From positions 1 to 64,000 of the forward strand of contig JAVSML010019041.1 of assembly GCA_038503035.1 (NCBI GenBank): 64,000 bases of DNA, given 5' to 3'. This document shows positions 1-9,097 of this stretch, in pieces (the stretch's first letter is position 1; every line of letters starts with the position of its first letter). This DNA comes from Crocodylus rhombifer. Lineage: Eukaryota; Chordata; Crocodylia; Crocodylidae. The position numbers and the translations under genes are program-made. Under the pieces are notes generated by a model. The model was not told the DNA's origin and ran no database searches. It saw only the letters and a program-made list of their open reading frames with translations.

Positions 1-721
1 ATGCCACCCTCTGCTACCCCCATGTCACCATGCCCCGTCCCCCCCCATCCATCCCACCCACCGGACCCAACAGCTGCTAACGAAAGTGCTTGTTAAGTTG
101 GCAGCAAAGCTCGTTTCAACCCCCCACACAATAATTAAGGCCAGGAAGTGCTGATCGAGCCAGTGACATCACTTCTGCATGCCACGGCCTGGGGCTGTCT
201 GGCTGCTCTGTGCCCGGGGACTGGTCTAACAACCCCATGCCCACCCGGCGCACTTTATAATCCTGTCACCTCCCCCGTTCTGGCAAAACCCCAGCCAACG
301 GTGGGAACGGGGACGGCAAACACCTCTTGTATGGGTCAGAAGCTGCCAGGGGCAAGCCCCTGAGAGCGTGCAAACGCAACGAGCCGGCGCACAGCCTGCA
401 CCCGCTCCAAGCATCCTTGCAGGTCTCCACTTGCTCAAGATCTTTCTCAATTAAATGCCAAGAGCAGCTCAGGCAAAACGGGGTCAAGCGCCCAAGCAAA
501 CACCCTTCCAATAGGGCCCCTTTGCCCCGCAGGTCGGACGCAGTTATCCGACCTCTGTGCTAACTACATGGGGGTGGAGGGGTTGTTACAGCCTGCGCAG
601 CTCCTCGGGGAGAAACTCCGCTTCAGCAGCGTTCCCGGTCAGATTTAACCTGTCACTTCTCGGCACGGGGCTGAGCGTGGGCGAGTCACTTGGGAAGGAA
701 TCCCTCCAAGGAAAGGCGAGG

Positions 722-1909
722 CTACAACATGAACAGCAATGCTCTCTCTACCCCCTCTGCCCCATCCCCACACCCCTTTCCGAAAGGGCAATCGCTCAAC
801 GGAGTACTGACCCTTCTTCCAGCGGGACCGGCACCCCCGTCCATCCTCCCGCTTGGAGCCCGGCGGTCTGCTTCTGCAGAGAGCGTGCAGCCATCTTCAG
901 AGGGCGACGCCAGGGCCCTGCTGGCACCCTCGGCGGGCCGATGGGAGGAATCACTCCCGTACCCTGAGGAGCGCTGGACGGTGCCAGCGCTGGGCCCGCT
1001 GACGGAGGACACGCTCTGGGAGGCCGGCAGCTTGGTGCCAGGCTGCGCCCACGAGCCCGCCCCCCGTTTCGCAGCAAGCTTCGAGTGCGTCGCCGGCAGC
1101 AGGCGTAGGGGCCTCTCGAAGCCGTGGCCATCCACCTGGTCCACCATGGGCGACGGCGTGGACAGCTCCGAGACGGTGCCCACCTCTGCCATCCACGAGC
1201 TGGTCCACGTGGCACTTGAAACGCTCTCATTCCCGTCTTCTCGCTCCGAGGCCTCCAAGGACTCGCCGGCTTCCTCCGAAGGCACAGACCTCTTCAGCTC
1301 CTGCTTTCCGGAGGGCTCCTCTCCCTCTCCCTGCTCGCCGCTGACTGCAGCCTCCCTTTGCAGAGGAAGCAGCACAGCCCGGCTGCTCCCAGCCCCGGTC
1401 CTCCGAAATCCCACCAGCCGGCTCACCGCCTTCTCGCAGTTCTTCTCTGCCGGGTTGTCGAGGAGGCGAGCGATGACAGTCGTGCCCTCCTCGAGGGAAT
1501 CCCCCGGGAGCCCCACTCCCACCCACCGGGGCTCCAGCACCAGGTGGGCTTTCCGGACCTCCCCCTGAAACCTCTCTTTCACCTGTACGACATGCCCCCG
1601 GGGCGGTGCATCCAGGCCCGGGCGGGGACAGGGATCCACAGCCGGCGAGGCGTCTCGGCGTAGGCTCTCAGCAACCTCCCCTCCTCCCTCTGGCCGAGCA
1701 GCCGCTTTGAAGTTCAATGCCTCCACCTCTCCAGCCGCCTGGGTGCCTGCCGAGGGCTGCTCCTTCTCTGGGCTTGCCTCTGGCACCATCCTCTTCTTCC
1801 CCCTCCACTTCCGTTTGAAGCGAACCCGTTTTTGGGGGGACAGAGGAGCCCTCCCCGGTCCAGCAGCTGGTTCTTTCGGCTCCTTAACACAACCCAGAGA
1901 ATTCCCCAT
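722..1909 (-). CDS. MACF1: MACF1 alternative first exon, isoform-3 type (myristoylated N-terminus, CH2-only form)
   Basis: A 395-codon open frame starts at 1909 with ATG in a good context (G at -3, G at +4). It opens MGNSLGCVKEPKE, so Gly2 fits the N-myristoylation pattern and Cys7 could be palmitoylated. A basic patch follows at about residues 27-40 (KRVRFKRKWRGKKR). The rest is mostly polar and low complexity, with more ordered-looking segments near 107-170 and 236-270. Known: spectraplakins (dystonin isoform 3, ACF7) use a downstream first exon starting MGN that bypasses CH1 and joins CH2. Here the frame lies 3' of the last CH1 exon on the same strand, exactly as that layout requires. It should anchor a weakly actin-binding form to membranes. 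The true 3' border is unknown: the frame reaches a TAG at 722-724, and the only phase-0 GTs noticed near the end, at 811 and 751, are weak donors. The 722 limit is therefore the end of the frame, not a proven exon end. Confidence 0.8.
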   Translation of the reverse strand: MGNSLGCVKEPKEPAAGPGRAPLSPQKRVRFKRKWRGKKRMVPEASPEKEQPSAGTQAAGEVEALNFKAAARPEGGGEVAESLRRDASPAVDPCPRPGLDAPPRGHVVQVKERFQGEVRKAHLVLEPRWVGVGLPGDSLEEGTTVIARLLDNPAEKNCEKAVSRLVGFRRTGAGSSRAVLLPLQREAAVSGEQGEGEEPSGKQELKRSVPSEEAGESLEASEREDGNESVSSATWTSSWMAEVGTVSELSTPSPMVDQVDGHGFERPLRLLPATHSKLAAKRGAGSWAQPGTKLPASQSVSSVSGPSAGTVQRSSGYGSDSSHRPAEGASRALASPSEDGCTLSAEADRRAPSGRMDGGAGPAGRRVSTPLSDCPFGKGCGDGAEGVERALLFML

Positions 1910-2240
1910 CTCCTCCGTGCGGCAGGCACCGGCAATAATGCAGCTAAGCTGGTCTCGGGCTCCCGAATAAATCCTAACCTCCGCTTCATCAGATTAGATG
2001 CACAGTCTCAAACACGCAGTACTGCGGGCAATCCCTCATCGTCTCTCTCCCTCGCTCGCTCGCACGCACAGAGTCTCTTCCCAGCCGCTGCCGCTCCAGA
2101 CAGCCATCTTACAGACTGGGAGCTGCAACAAGACAAATTCAAAGCATCTCACTGCAGTTCAGAAATCACTTGACCTAAAAGCAGACGGAGTCCGGATTGG
2201 CTGCAGCTTTCTCTCTCCAAATATGAGGTAATTGGAGCAC
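1910..2240 (-). promoter_or_regulatory. Putative promoter / 5' leader of the MGN-type MACF1 isoform
   Basis: This stretch lies directly upstream of the ATG at 1909. On the minus strand it carries two CCAAT boxes (attgg on the plus strand at 2196-2200 and 2231-2235). A CT/GA-rich and CGCTCG-repeat stretch lies around 2035-2070. CpGs are more frequent than in the flanking intron and no TATA box is clear. These fit a TATA-less promoter, but no transcription start can be read from sequence alone. Confidence 0.4.
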
Positions 2241-2281
2241 GGCCCTCAGCAACACAAACAGAGAGCAGGCACCAGACAGAA

Positions 2282-2430
2282 ATAGGGGAAAGGGAGGGAG
2301 GGGGCGGTAGTGGAGTCGGGGGGATGAGAAAGGAGGGAGGAAAGTAAGAAAAGGGGAGGCTGGTGAAGGTAGCATAAAGAAAGGGGTGGGGGAGAAATCA
2401 GAAGCAGCAGGGAGGAGCCGGCGTGACTCG
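2282..2430 (+). repeat. Homopurine-biased tract (G/A rich) upstream of the isoform-3 promoter
   Basis: About 150 bases of the plus strand are overwhelmingly G and A, with several runs of three or more G (around 2288-2325 and 2380-2400). Seen from the gene this is a polypyrimidine tract just 5' of the CCAAT boxes. Such tracts can form triplex or G-quadruplex structures or act as GAGA/CT elements. Function is inferred only. Confidence 0.45.
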
Positions 2431-4039
2431 GCGAGCGTGCCAAAAGGAAATCCCCCGGCCAAGTGGCGTGGGCACCTGTCCTGGCTGACAGGTAGGGCGT
2501 CTGCTCGTGGACGTCCATCGCTGGCCCCCCAGGACCGAAGGTGGACAGCTGAATCCGGGCGCAGGAGCTCCTGGCACAGAGGGGTGGCACGGGGTGGGGT
2601 CTGACCCCTGCAGAAGGGCTAGCTGGTGCTACGGGGCCTCCGAGGGACCCCGTGCATCTCGGGCACCCTCGGGAGAAGCCAACTGCCTGGGTGCCGAGAG
2701 GTTAAATCCACAGTGTGCGCGACGGCGATTAGCAGGGCTCGTACAGGGACCATCCTGCCTCGCTTCTGCCGATGCCCGAGGGGAAGCCTCAAGCCCCTGC
2801 ATCCACGGGGGAGCTCCCGCCAGCGCCCGCCACCTTGCACGTGGGACCAGACGCTCCAGGGGCCCCTTGCTCCCCTTCACGCTGGTGACCAAACCCCAGC
2901 AAGGCAGGGCTGGGAAGGGAAGGACCTCACACCTGCCTGCCTCAAGGAGCAAGGGAGGGGCTGCTTCTTGGGTGGTAGGACAGGGAGCCCCGTCTGCCAC
3001 GCAGCAGACCCCTTCACCCTCACCCTGCCCTGCACCGCGGCGGTCATAAGACACTGCCAGCAGGGCCATGACCACTCTCCAAATCTCCAAACCCATGCCC
3101 GGGCTCAGACACAGCAACCTGGGGGCATCCCAGGGACAGCCCTTCCCAAGGCTGCCCACTTCCATTTCAACCAGCACGGGCTCAGGATCCTCCAGCATCG
3201 AAGGCGGCACTCAGGCTGCCGGCCCGCGTGAACCAGCCCTGCGGCGACAGAGCAACGGCTCGCAGCTGCTCGCAGGGAGCGCGCGGGGCAGGAAGGCAGG
3301 AGCGTCCAAGCCGGGAGGGAGGCGACGAGCTCAACCGTGGAGCTGCCTCCCCAACAGAAACCTGTTTATTCCCGGCAGACAGAGAAAAAAGGCTCCTCTC
3401 AGGGAGCAGGCGCCGCTGGGAGCGCATAAGCCGCCTGTGCCAGCCGGCTACCCTTAAACAAATCCCCCCTGCGCTGGGAGGTCTCGCATCCTTCCCAGGG
3501 AGAAGGGGGTGAGTGGAGCCGTGGCGCTCTCCCGTGGACCAAAGCCCGGGTCTGCTCAGCTGCAGGACGGCAGCACCACCTAGCGTCCACCGCAGCCTTC
3601 AGGAACAACCGCCCCAGCCCTCCGAAACAGCAGCCACGGGGGACAGCTCAGCAACGCGGCCCCTCCAGCGACCGGAGCCAGGTTCCAGCAACTCACCCCA
3701 CGGGACCCGAGGAGCTCGAGGCGGAGGGGGTGCGGGCAGAGGGGCAAGCTCACCCACCTCCCGCCTGGGTTTGGAAGCCGATTCCTTTGTCTCCTTTTGC
3801 TCAGGAGAAGCTAATGCTCACACCAGCGGCCACGCAGGGACGAGCAACGACTGGCCTCACTAGGATGCCTAATACCCCTCACACCTGCAGAAGGAAGCGG
3901 CTCCTCTCGCACCCCAATCCTGCTCCGCTCTACCCCGTCCTCAGTCCCCAGCGCAATCCAGCAGGAATCTAGTTCACCGGCCTAGGTGGGTCCAGACTGT
4001 CCGACACTCACGCAAGACAGACAAGGACTTTTCTCTGTG
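2431..4039. other. Intron DNA without recognised genes
   Basis: This is GC-rich sequence upstream of the isoform-3 promoter and inside the intron after CH1. Several overlapping open frames exist on both strands, but none has a domain, splice logic or codon pattern I recognise. No repeat family was identified here. Confidence 0.5.
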
Positions 4040-4319
4040 GCCGCAGGGGACAGCACTAGGAGCAATGGTCTCAGGCTGCAGCAGGGGAGACGAGGTGGGA
4101 GGCGAGGAGGAACTTTCTGAGGACGAGGGTGGTCAAGCGTTGGACCAGGCTCCTCCGAGAAACTGTGGCATCTCCATCCTTGAAGTTTTCAAAAGCAGGT
4201 TGGACGGACACTCGGCTGGGTTCAGTCAGGGACGATCCTGCCCTGAGCAGGAAGCAGGACCAGATGTGATGCTGTGAGGTCCCTGCCAGCCTTACTTTCC
4301 TCTGATCCCATGATTCCAT
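4040..4319 (+). mobile_element. CR1 LINE, 3' terminal fragment
   Basis: The text follows the familiar CR1 3' end: 'agcaatggtctcaggctgca', then the 'ggcatctccatccttgaagt' segment, 'gatcctgccctgagcagga' and a terminal block ending 'ctgatcccatgattccatt'. It is a 5'-truncated, diverged copy in plus orientation, antisense to MACF1. Confidence 0.8.
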
Positions 4320-6227
4320 TCATGGGCGCGATGCCCTCCTTCAAAGAGATGCAAGCCTGCATCTCGCAAAGCAATGGGCTGAGCTCCCCGAGATAAGCAG
4401 GGAAGCCCACACGGGCTTGAAAGGAACAGAGCAAGGCTCCAACAACACTGCAGAGCTGTTGCAGGGACCATGTACTCTGACCCGAGGGGCATGTGCACCC
4501 CTCATCGTGGAGACCTTCTGCCTCGCTGGGACCGATCGATTTGTTCCCCCCTTGGGAAGAAGGTGCCATTCAAAACATGCACCCTGAAGCAGGAGGGGCT
4601 GGCGAGTCATGTCCCACTGCAGCTGCTCCAGCCCTCTTGTACAGGCCAGAAAGGTTCATGCAGTGGAGGAGGAGGAAGACGTTTGCTCTGCTTGAAACAC
4701 CATGACAGGGCCTGGTTTACAGGGCACCCAGGCACCCTTCGCACGCCTTAAATCAAAGACCCCTACCAACCAGTGGTCTGGGGCCATGGGGTTGCACCCA
4801 TGGAGGGAGGGAGCGAATGGATGTGGTCAGGAATGTGTCCACAGGGGCAGGGGGCTACTGGGGAAGAGCTGCTGGCATCAGGCAGCACATGCCAAACTGG
4901 AAACTCAGGGCCCCAGGTGCACACTGTCCCTATATGGAGGTCTGGCCTTGCATCCACAATAAGGGCAACCTCTGACCACCTTGTGAGCGAGGAAGCAAGG
5001 CGGTTGGAGGGTGGCGACCGTGCCCGAGAGAGCTGTCCATGCTTCAGCACTCAGGCCAACCGGGGCATGGCAACACAGCGGGCAAAGGCTCTCTCAGGCT
5101 GTGCCCAAACTGCAAGGGAGAGACCCCCACACAGCTGCGGGAGGCCTGCATTCGGGAGATGGGCGAGCTTCCCTCATCAGGCCAGTGCCAAATGCTTAAG
5201 GCACCTGACTGTGCCACCAAAGCCTGTGCTGGTGCTCAAGAGAAATGGCCAGGGCAAGTGGCGTGCTCCTGGGAGCTCCCAGACACCGTCACAGAAAACC
5301 ATCGACTGCATCCTAGCCACGCTGCGTTCAGCAAACAAAACTCCACAGAACCCAGCCGGTGCAGGGTTTGCCCTCACCGAGCAGAACAATTTAGCTTCTG
5401 TCAGTGGGAAAACGGTGCCTGGATTATCCAGATCTCATGTTTGTGAACCAGCCAACAATGGTCACCAACAGCGAGGGGAGCTCTGCAGAGAGGAATGCCT
5501 CTCACGAGCTCCCCTGCCCCTCCAGAGCACTGCGATGAGGAAAACTCATATCCCTCACAGAGCGGCTGTCAACAAAAGCCTATTGCTGGGGTGGGAGATG
5601 AAGAGGGGGGATTGGATGCCACAAAACCATGTCCTGGCAACCTGCAGCCATTGGAGACCCCATAACAGGTTTTAAGGGCAAGGATGTCATGGTCTCCATG
5701 TCACGGGCAATGACAACTTGAGCCACTAACTCTGCCACGCTAAACTCCTGGCCCTCCAGTTGGGCAGGGCAACCTCTGCCCGACTCAAGTCCTGGGCCAT
5801 GCATAGACGATGCACAGACCCATTACACAAAGTGCACAGGGAGCCCATCATGTCCTCCTGCCATGTGCACACGAAGAAACGTCTTCCCCCACTCTTCCCC
5901 AAATTTGCTCTGTCCACCCCAGCCCAGAGAAGTACAGCTCTCCAGCTCAGCTGAGCAAACAACTACCAATAACCTCGGTGCCAATCAAAGGGCCGCGGTG
6001 CACAGAATCCGTCATTAATGATTTAATTATGTAAATGACCAGAGATAGGAGTTGTTATTCTCAGACAGCCCCAGTCTCCATGACACTGCTGCACAGGCTA
6101 ATCCTCTGGACTGATCCAGATACCGGTGTTACCAGCATGGTATACGCGGGCCCTAGGCAGCAGGAGGAGGTCTGGAAACACAGAATGCCCCTCTTTCTGC
6201 TCCACGAGGGAGAAGATGCATCCCTAC

Positions 6228-6320
6228 CTGGAAGTGGAGGATAATCGTCCATATGAGCCCCAGGGTGAGCTTGGGATTGCCATCTGTAATGTCATCGTTG
6301 CGAATGTTCACCAGCTTCAC
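6228..6320 (-). CDS. MACF1: MACF1 exon: end of CH1 domain (actin-binding site 2)
   Basis: This 93-base, phase-0 exon encodes 31 residues beginning [10 protein letters not shown] and ending IWTIILHFQ. It contains the actinin-type signature 2 (LVNIRNDDI ... [10 protein letters not shown]), the last helix of CH1, known as ABS2 in plakins and alpha-actinin. The acceptor is tttccag|GTG at 6320 and the donor CAG|gtaggg at 6228. It is the last CH1 exon in the window. The next exon (start of CH2) must lie below position 1, and the MGN-type first exon sits between them. The sequence is nearly invariant among plectin, dystonin and MACF1, so the paralogue call rests on the neighbouring exons. Confidence 0.95.
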
Positions 6321-6464
6321 CTGGAAAGGAAGCAACAGGGCTGTCAAAACTCCTCATCAGATGCACCCAGAGAGGCCACCTCTGCCCTCAAGCCTTCCCC
6401 CCCACGTGCACACCTGGGAGGTGCAACCTGTCTGCACGAATGCAGAGCTGAGCCTCAAAGCTCT

Positions 6465-6545
6465 GGGGTTCAGCCCCAGCGCTGCCACTGACTTGCAGTA
6501 CAGTCTCCAGACAAGTCACTCTGTGCCCCATCAGAAAAAAAGAGG
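6465..6545 (+). repeat. MIR-like SINE fragment
   Basis: The pattern 'cagcgctgccactgacttgc ... agacaagtcactctgtgccc' matches the conserved core of MIR ('tgccacttactagctgtgtgacctt...'). The copy is short and diverged, so the orientation and borders are approximate. Confidence 0.4.
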
Positions 6546-8049
6546 GTTACAAAGAGCACTTCTCAGTTCTCAAACGCCTCCAGCCCAAGGGTCTCAAAGG
6601 ACCTTGCTAGCTTTTTATCATGCAATTCAGGTCAGGAGGAGGCAGCCTTTGTATCGCGTCCTATGCACCTGTGCACAATGGAAAATCTATCGCCTGCGTA
6701 GCAAGGATAAAAGAGGGCACCCAAATTCTCAGCCCTCTCTAGCACTGCAAAGTCAGTCCACCACTGATCTAAGCCTCATGTTGCAACATGCTAGGGAAAG
6801 AGCAGCACGAGTCCTACCCCTGCTTTGGAGGCGAGGGACGGGAGAGCTACGGCATTTTCTGTGGGAACTCTGAGGCAGAGCAGAGAAGGGAACACTGTTC
6901 CCCCGTCCCCTCGACTCTCAATCTTGTGCCTTAGTTGTACAAACACTCGCCCTGCACCTCACCAGGCATTTGGCCAGGACCCTACTCTCTCTAGTTGTGG
7001 AAATGAGCTGAGATCCAGGAGGCAGAAGACGCTATGAATACGCCCAAGTGTCACCCCCATCTTCAGGGCTCCCTGCTAACAGCAAGCAGTGGCCACTGGC
7101 TTGCTGGTTGATCCTGCTGACTCGCAGGGCATCACTTCCCATGCCTTTCCACCACCTTTATCACCCAGCTGCCAAGCATCCAATGCCCATCACCATCTGC
7201 TCCCCAGAGAAGACTCTCTAGGGGTCAGCAGGGCCCATTTCCAACCCTTCCCAGCACCGGGATCTCGTGACTGATGGGCCTTTGACCACACCTAAACCTC
7301 GGTGCGTTGGAAGTTCCCAGATATCGCTGCCAACAGCATTCCAGGCAAAACGTCCCGGCATGCCCTCTGCTGCGATGCCACGAACTTCAAAAGAGAGAGC
7401 TGTTTCATTTGGGGTGTGGGGTACTGAAGTACACTCCCTAGGGCCTCTGGCAAAACAACTGCATTGCTGGATAGGGGCTGGGGGCTTTGAAGCCGTCCCC
7501 TCCCAACCCCCCGGAGCGGTGTGCGAGCTCTGTGCCAGAAGGGGAAGGAAACCTCTGCTTCAGCATGAATCATTACAGCTTCGTTTTATCCTCCTCCCTG
7601 ATCTTGAGAGCGTCATAGCTAAAGGGAACCCACAAAACAAGCAGAACAGGACGCCTAGCCCCAGGGAGCGGCAGCATTTCACCTGCAAACAGCAGGAAAC
7701 TTGGGCTGTGATAGCCTTTGCTCATGGGCTGAGTAACAGCCGCTAACAGTGGCCTATTGCCTGCCCTTGAGGAAGCGCCCCAGAGCCTGCAAGCAGAGAC
7801 CTGATGGGCCCAGCACGTCCTGAGCACTGAGCAGGATGCGAGAGGCGTCTGCTGCCGCTGGGACCAGCCAGGCCAAGGACACCAAGGTTCGTCTTCACTG
7901 TAGTTGGGCACGTGGGGGCAGCACACAGCCTTGCTGCTCCATGTGTCAGGGTGTTTTAAGCCTTGCTCAGTGGCGCTGGGTGTTGGCTGCAGCCGAGGCT
8001 GGGATTTTGACTGGGCCGTGCCAATACTCTTGTTAGGACTGAAATCAGA

Positions 8050-8300
8050 GGTCTTGCCCCTCTGCTCAGGGATAGACCGAGGCCATCTTTGGGCTCAGGA
8101 AGGAATTTTCCCCCATGGTCAGACTGATAGGGACTGGGGGGTTGCGCAGACTGATGTTGCGTCAGGGGTGACAATAGTTTAACAAAGAGTTTAAATGATG
8201 GATTTGCATGGGATGGTTTGGATAGGGTTGATCCTGCCTCAGGCAGGGGACTGGACTACATGACCTCTGGAAGTCACTTCCAGCTTATGATTTCTATGGC
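8050..8300 (+). mobile_element. CR1 LINE, 3' terminal fragment
   Basis: The segment contains 'gggctcaggaaggaattttc ccccatggtcagactg' and then 'ctggactacatgacctctgg', ending near 'cttatgatttctatgg'. These are hallmarks of a reptile CR1 3' end in plus orientation. Confidence 0.75.
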
Positions 8301-8659
8301 AGCAGGGAGCTCAGCCCTCCAAGTACCCAGAGTCCCAGGTGAGGCACCTGAGCCTGCATTGAAGCCTGTGCCACACTGCTGCATAACCATGGGGTCCCCA
8401 CCCAGCTAGAGTGCAGCTAGCTTGTGCACGCTTGCAACCGGGCACCCAAGCGCTAAAGCCCCGGGAGGCTCTAAAGTGCAGCAGAGGTGACTGGGCTATG
8501 AAGCTGGCAGAGTACTTTCTGCATTTAAAACCCCAATTCTGGTTTGGATGCTGGTCTCCAGGCAGAGGGGACCATACTGGATGAGCATCACAAAGGAGAC
8601 CTCTCTATAGCACTATTGTTAACCAGCATGTGAACATCACGGTGATGGGCAAAGAGTGG

Positions 8660-8935
8660 CAAGAGAATGACCACCAGACTGGGTCAGATAAAGGATCCAG
8701 CCAGCCCAGCAGCCTGTCTCTGGGAGTGGCAAGTAGTGGGTCCTTTACAAGAAGACTATTACAAATAGGGCACATGTAGAGTGATCCATCCCCTGCCAGA
8801 CGCTGCCCAGCCCCCTCTGGACCGTCTCCATAAACCCATCTAAACCTTCTTTGAGCCTAGCTACACTACTGGGCTTCACCACGCCCCACGGCTGTGAGCT
8901 CCACGTGTTAATGCTGCTTTACACCCTGTGGGTCC
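8660..8935 (-). mobile_element. CR1 LINE fragment, minus orientation
   Basis: 'gactgggtcagataaaggatcc' with 'agcagcctgtctctgggagtgg' and 'cataaacccatctaaacctt ctttgagcct' matches a common sauropsid CR1 3' region read in reverse. The 3' tail side lies towards the low coordinates. Moderately diverged. Confidence 0.65.
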
Positions 8936-9019
8936 CCACCTGATGGGGGAGTTGAAGCCCGTCAGGCACCGCAAACACCCACAATGCAGTCAGGCCAAAA
9001 GCATCCGTGCAGCTCTTAC

Positions 9020-9097
9020 CTGTCGCTGTTTCAGGAAGTCCAGGGCAATCTGCACGTTCTGCAGCCGGTGGAAACGCATCCGGCCCTTCTCACGTGG
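9020..9097 (-). CDS. MACF1: MACF1 exon: middle of CH1 domain
   Basis: This 78-base, phase-0 exon encodes 26 residues, [10 protein letters not shown] ... ALDFLKQRQ. The acceptor is gttttgcag|CCA at 9097 and the donor CAG|gtaagagct at 9020, both strong. In CH1 this covers the loop and helix that pack against the actin-binding helices. As I recall the family, FLKQRQ is the MACF1 form, plectin having YLRHRQ and dystonin YLKRRQ, which supports MACF1 over its paralogues. It joins in frame to the VKLV exon. Confidence 0.95.

Larger units (their letters stand above)
6321..9019 (-). other. MACF1 intron within CH1
   Basis: This 2.7 kb intron lies between the PREK exon and the VKLV exon. It contains a MIR-like fragment (about 6465-6545) and two CR1 3' ends of opposite orientation (about 8050-8300 and 8660-8935). 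Apart from those I see no exon-like sequence. Confidence 0.85.

Noticed and set aside
690..1568. 292-codon plus-strand frame
   Set aside because: It is antisense to the MACF1 isoform-3 exon and mirrors its open frame.
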